64,000 nucleotides of DNA. Source: Oikopleura dioica. Its lineage: Eukaryota; Chordata; Appendicularia; Copelata; Oikopleuridae. A model generated the notes under the pieces. It was not told where the DNA came from and ran no database searches. It saw only the letters and a program-made list of their open reading frames with translations. Location of the stretch: positions 1,116,001 to 1,180,000 of the forward strand of contig OU015570.1 of the NCBI GenBank assembly GCA_907165135.1. The letters run 5' to 3'. The position numbers were made by a program, and so were the translations under genes. This document shows positions 54,300-63,541 of the stretch, piece by piece; the stretch's first letter is position 1, and each line of letters opens with the position of its first letter.

Positions 54300-56550
54300 A
54301 AGAATAGACGATTTCAAATACGCTCAATCTTCGGGGTAAAATCCCGAAGAGCTGCCAATATAAAATGCGGTCAATCTTCGGGGTCCTGAAAATCCGGGGA
54401 CGAAGAATAACCATTGCACGATGCGGTGATTCTTCGTTAAGAAATCACAACTATCGAAAATATGTGACTGAATCAATCCGAATGCACGATGGCCCGATGA
54501 CTTTTCAACATCTCTATGAACTTCTGAGTGGCTCATAATTGATGTGAGTGACATAAAGTCCTCAATCGGTCTCCCGTTGAGCTTAGATAGATAAGGCCGT
54601 TTCCTGTGTATTTGAGAGACGTATCGCACGCGATGAAGATTTTTCGGTTTGGATTTCTTGAGTCGTACTCAAGGTGTGCTGTTCCGATACCATCCTTGAT
54701 GTTGTCTCGCAGTTTGGTCAAGCTTTTCACGATTTCATCCGTAAGCTTGTAGTTTTTCTTTTTGGCGATTTCTTTCGCCAGCGGTGCCAGAAGTTTGCTC
54801 ATTTCGGGCGTTTGTCTCATGAAATAGTTGAAGCATCCTTGGTACTGTTGCGCTTTTTTGAACGTCGTAGGAAAAGGCATGTCCAGTAAAGCTTTTACCC
54901 TTTTCGTTGGAACACTGATACCTTTTTCCCCGATCGTATAGCCTAAGAATTCAATTGATGATTGAAAGAATCCGCACTTTTGGATTCTGACGATTAAATT
55001 GTGGTTGTAGGTGGTCATGAGGGTACTTTTACCCTCGTTCGCTCTCATTCATGAACGAGGGTACCAGTACCCGCATTCGCCTTTTGTCTTGAATGAGGGT
55101 ACGAGTACCCCTGTTCGCTAATTTCTTTGAACGAGGGTACCAGTACCCGCATTCGCCTTTTTGTCTTGAACGAGGGTACGAGTACCCGCGTTCGCCAATT
55201 TCCTTGAACAAGGGTACCAGTATCCCCGTTCGCTCTTTTTCTCGAAAAATAGAGGAAGCATAATGTAAAATTTTTACATGGGGAGCTCCAATGATAAACG
55301 AATCCGAGTGCCCTTTACCACGGGGCTTCGCCCCTTAGGTCCTAAGATGCCGGGGTCTAGTCTAGGGTTACTTAGGGTTACCTTCAGTAACCCTAACTAA
55401 CCCTAGCCTATCCCCCTCGGGTAAGGTTGTTCTGTCATTTTTCCCAGTGCCCCCTAACACTAACCTCAAACCAAAAGAAGTACTTTCAGCTATAATTGTC
55501 TTTATATGCAAAATGTCGTTTTAGTAGAAAGTAAAGAGGGAGTCCCTTGCGTTGGAAATGAAGGGAGGACTGATAAAGAAGGTAACTTGGTACCCTCGTT
55601 CAGAGAAAATGCGAACGGGGGTACTCGGTACCCTCATTCATAAAAATATGCGAACAGGGGTACGAGTACCCTCATTCAAGAAATAGAGCGAACAAGGGTA
55701 CGGGTACCCTCATTCATGATGGAAAGCGAACAAGAGTACGGTACCCTCATGACCGCATACCACCTAAATTGTTCTCCTTGATTCTGTTGAGTACCGCGTC
55801 GATGGCCTGGACGTGGTGTTTTTCCGTAGATACCAAAATACAGTCATCCTGATAGTTTATCAAGAATCGGCCCTTATCAAGGCTTGACAACTTGTCAAAG
55901 CACTTGCTGGCGAATGCAGCAAAAATGCTCGGCGAGCTGCTGCATCCTTGCGTGATTCGCGTGTACTGAAGTTGACGTCGACTGTACATGAAGGCTGTGA
56001 ATTTTCTGCTGCTTTGTCTCAGTCCGAGGACATAGTAAGCGTTGGCCAAATCGATGCTGGCAAAAACAATTTTCTCTTCCGGAAATTTGTTTTTCAGCGC
56101 CGATATATGATTTGAGATCATCTGTAGAAGAACTCGCACGTTTACCGTAGGATAGCGGGGCATGATAAGACGCGAATTGACACTGTTAGCTCCGCTGCTG
56201 TAGCTGTTCACAGTGCGCAAGGCAACGCTTGATTTCAAAACAAACAAAACTGGCGAGTTCCAGGCTGAGCAGGTTTCTTCCACGATTAATCCAGTCTCCA
56301 GCTCCTCGATTTATTCATCAATCTTTGGAATGAGACAGTTTTTGATTGGATAAGGCGGTGTAAATGACAGTTCCGATCCATTCAGCTTCATTTCTGCCAG
56401 GTATTTTTGGCTTAACCCAGCGTCTGATGGGTTTCTCGCATAGTACCATTGATAACTTTCGAGAGTTCTTCGGAGGTTAGGTCGTTGTTCTATAGGTGAT
56501 TCTGCGACCTTCTTTGTTATTTCGGTGTCCACTGAGATTTTGCCTGTCAA
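54300..56550 (-). pseudogene. Ty3/gypsy reverse transcriptase and RNase H, interrupted
   Basis: 55773-56283 has the RT fingers and palm: F-A-S-I-D-L-A-N-A-Y-Y, T-R-I-T-Q-G and the catalytic Y-Q-D-D-C. 54533-54994 continues with F-L-G-Y-T-I-G, a thumb and the RNase H start F-I-A-C-D-T-S. The frame to 54324 holds a further RNase H piece. 56311-56550 is an upstream linker frame. The foldback element at 55003-55764 splits the palm with an 8-bp TSD, and the reading frame resumes in register on the other side. A stop at 56311 and a shift upstream show prior decay. Integrase is absent where the satellite array begins. Confidence 0.85.
55003..55764. mobile_element. TTAGGG-core foldback element, member C, in RT
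   Basis: Ends GGTTGTAGGTGGTCATGAGG and (reverse complement) GGTGGTATGCGGTCATGAGG. Exact 8-bp TSD TAAATTGT at 54995-55002 and 55765-55772. Arms are tandem copies of GAGGGTAC(C/G)AGTACCC, a palindrome with GGGTAC stems, about five per side at a ~40-bp period. The core 55308-55466 matches members A and B. 762 bp. The insertion point within the RT reading frame proves mobility. Confidence 0.95.
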
Positions 56551-56621
56551 CTTATCTCGTCGGATTTTCCACTTCTTCAGATCTTCTTCGTGCAGGATTT
56601 TTTCAGCATGAGTTAGATCAC

Positions 56622-57386
56622 TTATAGGCTATAAGTTATAGCTATGAGATTGTTGAGTCGAACTTGGTCCTCGTCTGGGTCGCTTTTTGTAGCTATAAGG
56701 CTCCCTTTCTCCAGAAAAACATGATTTTCTGACATGTTAGACATAGTCACGTGGTCCCAATTGCGCTGGAACGATTTTTCCTTCACGGTGACTTTATTAT
56801 CAGCTAGTTTGGCAACAGTTAGGAGATTTGGTATTTCCATTTTCTGGTTAGGCCACGTGTTGACCCAAACGACTTGCTTTCGTTATCGAGGATGAAGGTA
56901 AATGTCTTCCTTTAGAACGATTCCTTCCTTGGTCGGCTGGATTTTTATTTCCAATTCTTTAGAGAAAGATTGGTTGTCCACACCTTCGCGCGAGTCAAGT
57001 TGGAGAATTTGATTTAGTTGCAGGACATGCTCACTTTGGCCTTTCCTAAGCTCGATGTTGCGCAATATATCCATACCGATTATGGCTGAAAAAGCCATTG
57101 AAGATGAGTCGCTGAGTACCAAAAATTTCACGTTTGTGATTTCTAGGTCGTTGTAAGGCATCCTGATGTTGCACCTGACGCATGTTGTTGATTCCGCAAA
57201 GCTTTCTTCCACAGCATTAGCAAGCTTGGTAACCGGGTTGGTTTCCTTTTCAAAGTCGGGCGGCACGTTTTCATATGATAGCAAGCTAGCTTCAGCGCCG
57301 GTATCAATGAGGACGTTTTGCAAAGGGTGAATTGCTGTATCGTTCTCATTGTACTGGACTAATGTACAATTTATAATAGGTAGAAT
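56622..57386 (-). pseudogene. Retroelement aspartic protease with downstream linker (left copy)
   Basis: 57323-56883 encodes L-I-D-T-G-A-E-A-S-L-L (active site) and S-A-I-I-G-M-D-I-L-R (second hallmark), then ends at a TAA near 56883. 56840-56622 continues in the same frame after that stop. The protease frame is closed upstream by a TAG just after the gag stop, so gag and protease do not overlap and cannot be joined by frameshifting alone. Mirror copy begins at 63542. Confidence 0.75.
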
Positions 57387-57396
57387 CTATTCAGGG

Positions 57397-58845
57397 TTAC
57401 ATTTGGATAAAATTTGAAGATTGGTATGAGTCTTTCTTGTCTTGCTCGACATTCATTGTGTTCATCTGACGTCGGCGTCGTGGCTTTGGGCACTCCTTAT
57501 GCCAGTGTCCTTTTTCGCCACAGTTGAAGCACTCACCTTGTCCGGGTTTCGTCTTTCCCTGTGAGCTCTTCTGGTTGCCTTTGTCTTCAGTTTTTCCACC
57601 GTTTTTCTGGCCGCCTTTCTTGAAGCAGCTTGACGCGCTATGTCCTTTCTTTCCAAAATTCGTGCAATTTGGAGCGTTTCTGCATTCGCTGAGGGTGTGG
57701 CTGTCCGTGTTGTGGTAAGAACACCATTTTTTCTTTCTGCCTTCTTCTCCACTTTTCTTCTTGTTGTTTCTGTCAATAAGAGCGTTTATACTCTTTCGAG
57801 TCTTGTGAAGATTAAAGATTCGATTTGCGAGTGCAACGCGTCTGCCAGGATCGTTTGGATCGTAGACATCCAGTCCCCAAGTTTCGCTCGTTTTCACGTA
57901 TGATGGGATAAGCCGTTCAAAATGCTCCATAGCTGTACTGTTGACGTCTGTTGCATCGAGCGTTGGATATTTTATTCGAACAAGCTTTCTTATATTCTCG
58001 AAAAATTTTCGAAGATCCTTGTCTCTTTCTTCGGAGAACGCGAGCGTGGACAGATTCATACTAGCCTCACTTTCATCAATCTGGATTTCCTCCTTCACGA
58101 CGTCCAAGAGTGTACCATAATCGTGTTGGGACCTGTTTTCGAATTCCTCGATGATATTTCCGAAGTTTGCCGCTGGAATGTTTTCAAGAACTAGTTGTAT
58201 CTTTTCTTTGTCAGTGAGCTTTTTCGATCTTCCCAGCTCGACCATAAAGACGATTTTCTTGCCCCAGTCTTTAACTGACAGCCCTGATTGTTTGAGTGGG
58301 GGAATTCTGTGTTTTTTCCAGCCGCTTGAATTGGTCTCTTCGTTTTCTTCCTTCGGTTCGGGCGCAGCAGTGGTGTTGACCATTTTAGAAGCTGCATTTA
58401 CCCGTTTGATCGGGGTTCTGCCCGCTTGAGGTTGGGGTCTCGTTTCCCAGATACTTCGTACCCTATTGTACCTTTCAGTATCATCCCTCAAGGATTCGTT
58501 GATCTGCTGTGTAACTTCTTCTTCAAGCACATCCTCCGCGTCCTGGTATACTGTTTCTTCTCCAGAGCTCATCATCGTTGCGTCTGCGTCCGGCAGAGTA
58601 TTTGCTGCATTTGATGGATCCATTGTTTGTTTTACCTTAAGTTCCAAGTAGGTGTCCTTGGGTGTTCCTAGTTGGCCGAGAGTATAGATTTGATTCAGTG
58701 CAGTTTTGATGGTATCCGAAAGTTCGCTGCAATCGTTGTTAACGAGTTCGTTAAACTGTACAACGGCTTGACGATTACGTAACTGCGCGTCCTCTTTATA
58801 TTGCTTGAGAGTTGAATTATAGTTAACAACTTCGTTTCGGTAAGT
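57397..58845 (-). CDS. Retroelement gag with zinc knuckles (left copy)
   Basis: The frame is open from just after the TAA at 58846-58848 down to 57397. A 5'-most ATG gives about 408 aa from 58623. It contains a capsid-like helical region, a K/R-rich linker, a Cys/His set C-S-Y-H-N-T-D-S-H ... C-R-N-A-P-N-C and a canonical knuckle C-F-N-C-G-E-K-G-H-W-H-K-E-C. No frameshift; identical to the mirror copy at 62083-63531 by inspection. This is the best-preserved coding sequence in the window. Confidence 0.85.
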   Translation of the reverse strand, partial: TYRNEVVNYNSTLKQYKEDAQLRNRQAVVQFNELVNNDCSELSDTIKTALNQIYTLGQLGTPKDTYLELKVKQTMDPSNAANTLPDADATMMSSGEETVYQDAEDVLEEEVTQQINESLRDDTERYNRVRSIWETRPQPQAGRTPIKRVNAASKMVNTTAAPEPKEENEETNSSGWKKHRIPPLKQSGLSVKDWGKKIVFMVELGRSKKLTDKEKIQLVLENIPAANFGNIIEEFENRSQHDYGTLLDVVKEEIQIDESEASMNLSTLAFSEERDKDLRKFFENIRKLVRIKYPTLDATDVNSTAMEHFERLIPSYVKTSETWGLDVYDPNDPGRRVALANRIFNLHKTRKSINALIDRNNKKKSGEEGRKKKWCSYHNTDSHTLSECRNAPNCTNFGKKGHSASSCFKKGGQKNGGKTEDKGNQKSSQGKTKPGQGECFNCGEKGHWHKECPKPRRRRQMNTMNVEQDKKDSYQSSNFIQM

Positions 58846-59151
58846 TTAAGACTTTAACTGGATCGGTAGTATGAAAAAACGTTGGTTGAATTCGCAAAAT
58901 TGATACTCGAAAAAATGAAGATTCAGTTCTTTGAGTCTGTCGATGACAATTTGTTTTTCCGGAACGACAGGGTTCTCCTCGTAAGTAGCCTTGGTTCGGT
59001 CGTCCTCAAACAGTAAGGCCAAAAAGAAGGCAAAACTTCGTATACTTCTTGTAACCTGACTAGTGTATCTCAGTTTACTTTGCAGATATCTGTCTGCATT
59101 CATAAATATCCGTAACCCTTCCTTCGGCGGCGTGTCCAAGTGACGCTTCAC
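58846..59151 (-). CDS. Upstream gag-leader ORF, 101 aa (left copy)
   Basis: Short frame in the same phase as gag, separated from it by a single TAA. Mixed helical composition; ends I-L-P-I-Q-L-K-S. Either the true N-terminal part of gag cut by one stop, read through at low level, or a separate protein. Mirror copy at 61777-62082. Confidence 0.5.
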   Translation of the reverse strand: MKRHLDTPPKEGLRIFMNADRYLQSKLRYTSQVTRSIRSFAFFLALLFEDDRTKATYEENPVVPEKQIVIDRLKELNLHFFEYQFCEFNQRFFILPIQLKS

Positions 59152-60012
59152 CAGTCACCAGATGAGGGGGTCGTGTCTTCCGTGTCTTCCAAGACCACGC
59201 ACCTTCTCTATAATGCAGATACACTTTACAACGCTGGTTTGCCGTAATTGAGTTTATTCCGGAAACGGGGGAATTGACGACTGAGTACAGTAAGTTGAAA
59301 CTGCGCGAGCTGCGGCTCGAGTGGCTTCCCGCAGTGTAGTTGGGGGAACCGAGCACGCCAATGGATATTGACGTCAATTAGGGTATTCACAACCCCTTAC
59401 ACTGGAGACCAAAAATGCTCCTTTTTTAATAACGAATCCAAAAATATAACCAAAATTTTGAAAAAACGAAAAAATTTTTCTCGACGACCCCCTCCTTAAG
59501 GCTTAAAAATCATTTCACTTTAACCAAAAGTGAACCCTTATAAATATTTACTTTTTAGAAAATATAATACGTTCGCTAAACTTGTTTTTCTTTGAACCCT
59601 AACCAATTAGTAGAGAAAACGAATTGACGAATTTGCTGTAAAATAGCTAAAATACATATCTAGAACATTTCGGATTTGACCCTCCGAATCCCTGGGTTTC
59701 CGATTTTGCCCAGGGATTGGGAGGGTACCCGGCTGAAACGGCCCGAAGGGCCGGCAAGCCCTTTAAATTCAAAAATCAAAGAATGGGGCTAAGACGGCCC
59801 GAAGGGCCGGCAAGCTCCTTAACGGTAATGGTATACATCGGCGCGGCGCCACTCGCTCGATCCGCGCTCCGCAAGAACCTATTTCTCACGAGGCCGTAAA
59901 ATCTGAACGGATCGAGATTTTTCAAAGATTAAAACAGATTCGGAATCCTCAAAGTCTTTTCTATAAACTGATCGAAAATTAAAACAATTTTCAAAGAGGA
60001 ACACTGTGAAAA

Positions 60013-60690
60013 TTAACAAAAAATTTATAAAATACTAATTTTCTTCCTTCTTCTTTTCGAATAATTAAAAAAAGACTTTATTTTCATTCGCTTTTTTGTG
60101 CTCAATCTGTTCGCGTCGAATTTAATCTTCAAGTTCTTCGTCAAACTGCTCTGACTCCAACAACTCTTTGATTTGGTTGTATCCGTGATTTCCAGTCGGC
60201 TGGGTCGATTGTTAGATGATCAGATTTTTCCGGTGTCCAGTCTTCTCGTAGAACGACCATGAATTTCCCGATCTACGACTTGGAAAGTTTGGGACGATCT
60301 TTGAGGAGAAAGATGGAATAAGAATCGTTGGAAGCAGATTTCAAGATTTATTGACCGCCGTTTCTAAATCAACCAAAGGGCCGGTAAGCCCCTTAAATTC
60401 AAGAATCAGAAAATGGGGCTGAGACGGCTCGATGGGCCGGCAAGCCCCTTAAATTCAAAAATCAGAAAATGGGGCTGAAACGGCCCGAAAAGCCGGGAAG
60501 CCCCTTAAATTCAAAAATCAAAAAATGGGGCTGAAACGGCCCGAAGGGCCGGCAAGCCCCTTAAATTCATAAATCAGAAAATTGGGCTGAGACGGCCCGA
60601 AAAGCCGGCAAGCTCCTTAAATAAAAAAATAAAAAAATGAGACTGAAACGGCCCGAAGGGCCGGCAAGCCCCTGAAATTCAAGAATCAGA
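60013..60690. repeat. Long direct repeat copy 2, with ~5.5-unit satellite
   Basis: Second copy of 53258-54260, in the same orientation, occupying the centre of the inverted duplication. The satellite part (60372-60690) is shorter than in copy 1, which shows array length change since duplication. Confidence 0.75.
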
Positions 60691-60913
60691 AAATTAATTT
60701 TACATCGCAATTTGTAAAGAGCGCTACTTCTTCTCGCGCCTCTCCGCTGCATATTACTCTCTTTTCAAAAGAGCGCACATAATTTTTGAAAGCCCAAATG
60801 AAAAATCTGAAACACAGGAATTGTAGAGCTGACGATTCTCTACAAGACAGTCCAATTTTAAAAAAATTTGGATGAGAAATTATGGAGAAAATGTCATTTG
60901 AAGGAAACTGGCA
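60691..60913. other. Centre of the inverted duplication, no gene
   Basis: Single-copy spacer between the direct-repeat copy and the right arm; AT-rich, with nothing recognised. Confidence 0.5.
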
Positions 60914-61776
60914 CTTTTCACAGTGTTCCTCTTTGAAAATTGTTTTAATTTTCGATCAGTTTATAGAAAAGACTTTGAGGATTCCGAATCTGTTTTAATC
61001 TTTGAAAAATCTCGATCCGTTCAGATTTTACGGCCTCGTGAGAAATAGGTTCTTGCGGAGCGCGGATCGAGCGAGTGGCGCCGCGCCGATGTATACCATT
61101 ACCGTTAAGGAGCTTGCCGGCCCTTCGGGCCGTCTTAGCCCCATTCTTTGATTTTTGAATTTAAAGGGCTTGCCGGCCCTTCGGGCCGTTTCAGCCGGGT
61201 ACCCTCCCAATCCCTGGGCAAAATCGGAAACCCAGGGATTCGGAGGGTCAAATCCGAAATGTTCTAGATATGTATTTTAGCTATTTTACAGCAAATTCGT
61301 CAATTCGTTTTCTCTACTAATTGGTTAGGGTTCAAAGAAAAACAAGTTTAGCGAACGTATTATATTTTCTAAAAAGTAAATATTTATAAGGGTTCACTTT
61401 TGGTTAAAGTGAAATGATTTTTAAGCCTTAAGGAGGGGGTCGTCGAGAAAAATTTTTTCGTTTTTTCAAAATTTTGGTTATATTTTTGGATTCGTTATTA
61501 AAAAAGGAGCATTTTTGGTCTCCAGTGTAAGGGGTTGTGAATACCCTAATTGACGTCAATATCCATTGGCGTGCTCGGTTCCCCCAACTACACTGCGGGA
61601 AGCCACTCGAGCCGCAGCTCGCGCAGTTTCAACTTACTGTACTCAGTCGTCAATTCCCCCCGTTTCCGGAATAAACTCAATTACGGCAAACCAGCGTTGT
61701 AAAGTGTATCTGCATTATAGAGAAGGTGCGTGGTCTTGGAAGACACGGAAGACACGACCCCCTCATCTGGTGACTG

Positions 61777-62082
61777 GTGAAGCGTCACTTGGACACGCCG
61801 CCGAAGGAAGGGTTACGGATATTTATGAATGCAGACAGATATCTGCAAAGTAAACTGAGATACACTAGTCAGGTTACAAGAAGTATACGAAGTTTTGCCT
61901 TCTTTTTGGCCTTACTGTTTGAGGACGACCGAACCAAGGCTACTTACGAGGAGAACCCTGTCGTTCCGGAAAAACAAATTGTCATCGACAGACTCAAAGA
62001 ACTGAATCTTCATTTTTTCGAGTATCAATTTTGCGAATTCAACCAACGTTTTTTCATACTACCGATCCAGTTAAAGTCTTAA
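61777..62082 (+). CDS. Upstream gag-leader ORF, 101 aa (right copy)
   Basis: Same protein as at 58846-59151. The following TAA (62080-62082) is in phase with gag and conserved in both arms. Confidence 0.5.
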   Translation: MKRHLDTPPKEGLRIFMNADRYLQSKLRYTSQVTRSIRSFAFFLALLFEDDRTKATYEENPVVPEKQIVIDRLKELNLHFFEYQFCEFNQRFFILPIQLKS

Positions 62083-63531
62083 ACTTACCGAAACGAAGTT
62101 GTTAACTATAATTCAACTCTCAAGCAATATAAAGAGGACGCGCAGTTACGTAATCGTCAAGCCGTTGTACAGTTTAACGAACTCGTTAACAACGATTGCA
62201 GCGAACTTTCGGATACCATCAAAACTGCACTGAATCAAATCTATACTCTCGGCCAACTAGGAACACCCAAGGACACCTACTTGGAACTTAAGGTAAAACA
62301 AACAATGGATCCATCAAATGCAGCAAATACTCTGCCGGACGCAGACGCAACGATGATGAGCTCTGGAGAAGAAACAGTATACCAGGACGCGGAGGATGTG
62401 CTTGAAGAAGAAGTTACACAGCAGATCAACGAATCCTTGAGGGATGATACTGAAAGGTACAATAGGGTACGAAGTATCTGGGAAACGAGACCCCAACCTC
62501 AAGCGGGCAGAACCCCGATCAAACGGGTAAATGCAGCTTCTAAAATGGTCAACACCACTGCTGCGCCCGAACCGAAGGAAGAAAACGAAGAGACCAATTC
62601 AAGCGGCTGGAAAAAACACAGAATTCCCCCACTCAAACAATCAGGGCTGTCAGTTAAAGACTGGGGCAAGAAAATCGTCTTTATGGTCGAGCTGGGAAGA
62701 TCGAAAAAGCTCACTGACAAAGAAAAGATACAACTAGTTCTTGAAAACATTCCAGCGGCAAACTTCGGAAATATCATCGAGGAATTCGAAAACAGGTCCC
62801 AACACGATTATGGTACACTCTTGGACGTCGTGAAGGAGGAAATCCAGATTGATGAAAGTGAGGCTAGTATGAATCTGTCCACGCTCGCGTTCTCCGAAGA
62901 AAGAGACAAGGATCTTCGAAAATTTTTCGAGAATATAAGAAAGCTTGTTCGAATAAAATATCCAACGCTCGATGCAACAGACGTCAACAGTACAGCTATG
63001 GAGCATTTTGAACGGCTTATCCCATCATACGTGAAAACGAGCGAAACTTGGGGACTGGATGTCTACGATCCAAACGATCCTGGCAGACGCGTTGCACTCG
63101 CAAATCGAATCTTTAATCTTCACAAGACTCGAAAGAGTATAAACGCTCTTATTGACAGAAACAACAAGAAGAAAAGTGGAGAAGAAGGCAGAAAGAAAAA
63201 ATGGTGTTCTTACCACAACACGGACAGCCACACCCTCAGCGAATGCAGAAACGCTCCAAATTGCACGAATTTTGGAAAGAAAGGACATAGCGCGTCAAGC
63301 TGCTTCAAGAAAGGCGGCCAGAAAAACGGTGGAAAAACTGAAGACAAAGGCAACCAGAAGAGCTCACAGGGAAAGACGAAACCCGGACAAGGTGAGTGCT
63401 TCAACTGTGGCGAAAAAGGACACTGGCATAAGGAGTGCCCAAAGCCACGACGCCGACGTCAGATGAACACAATGAATGTCGAGCAAGACAAGAAAGACTC
63501 ATACCAATCTTCAAATTTTATCCAAATGTAA
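62083..63531 (+). CDS. Retroelement gag with zinc knuckles (right copy)
   Basis: The frame is open from the codon after the TAA. A TTG at 62281 and the first ATG at 62305 are possible starts; the long upstream open stretch suggests the protein originally ran on from the 101-aa ORF. C-terminal knuckle C-F-N-C-G-E-K-G-H-W-H-K-E-C near 63396-63437. Gag packages element RNA in the cytoplasm; the CCHC knuckle binds RNA. Confidence 0.85.
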   Translation, partial: TYRNEVVNYNSTLKQYKEDAQLRNRQAVVQFNELVNNDCSELSDTIKTALNQIYTLGQLGTPKDTYLELKVKQTMDPSNAANTLPDADATMMSSGEETVYQDAEDVLEEEVTQQINESLRDDTERYNRVRSIWETRPQPQAGRTPIKRVNAASKMVNTTAAPEPKEENEETNSSGWKKHRIPPLKQSGLSVKDWGKKIVFMVELGRSKKLTDKEKIQLVLENIPAANFGNIIEEFENRSQHDYGTLLDVVKEEIQIDESEASMNLSTLAFSEERDKDLRKFFENIRKLVRIKYPTLDATDVNSTAMEHFERLIPSYVKTSETWGLDVYDPNDPGRRVALANRIFNLHKTRKSINALIDRNNKKKSGEEGRKKKWCSYHNTDSHTLSECRNAPNCTNFGKKGHSASSCFKKGGQKNGGKTEDKGNQKSSQGKTKPGQGECFNCGEKGHWHKECPKPRRRRQMNTMNVEQDKKDSYQSSNFIQM

Positions 63532-63541
63532 CCCTGAATAG

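Larger units (their letters stand above)
56927..60013. repeat. Left arm of a ~3.09-kb inverted duplication
   Basis: The sequence is the reverse complement of 60914-64000. Paired positions sum to 120927-120928 throughout, with one visible indel (a C run at 59269 against 61657). It contains gag, the protease start and the 5' leader with two satellite units near 59730-59830. The arm may be longer: the right arm is cut by the window end. Confidence 0.95.

Noticed and set aside
58151-58651. Plus-strand frames opposite gag (and their mirror at 62277-62777)
   Set aside because: Shadows of the well-supported gag frame with zinc knuckles.
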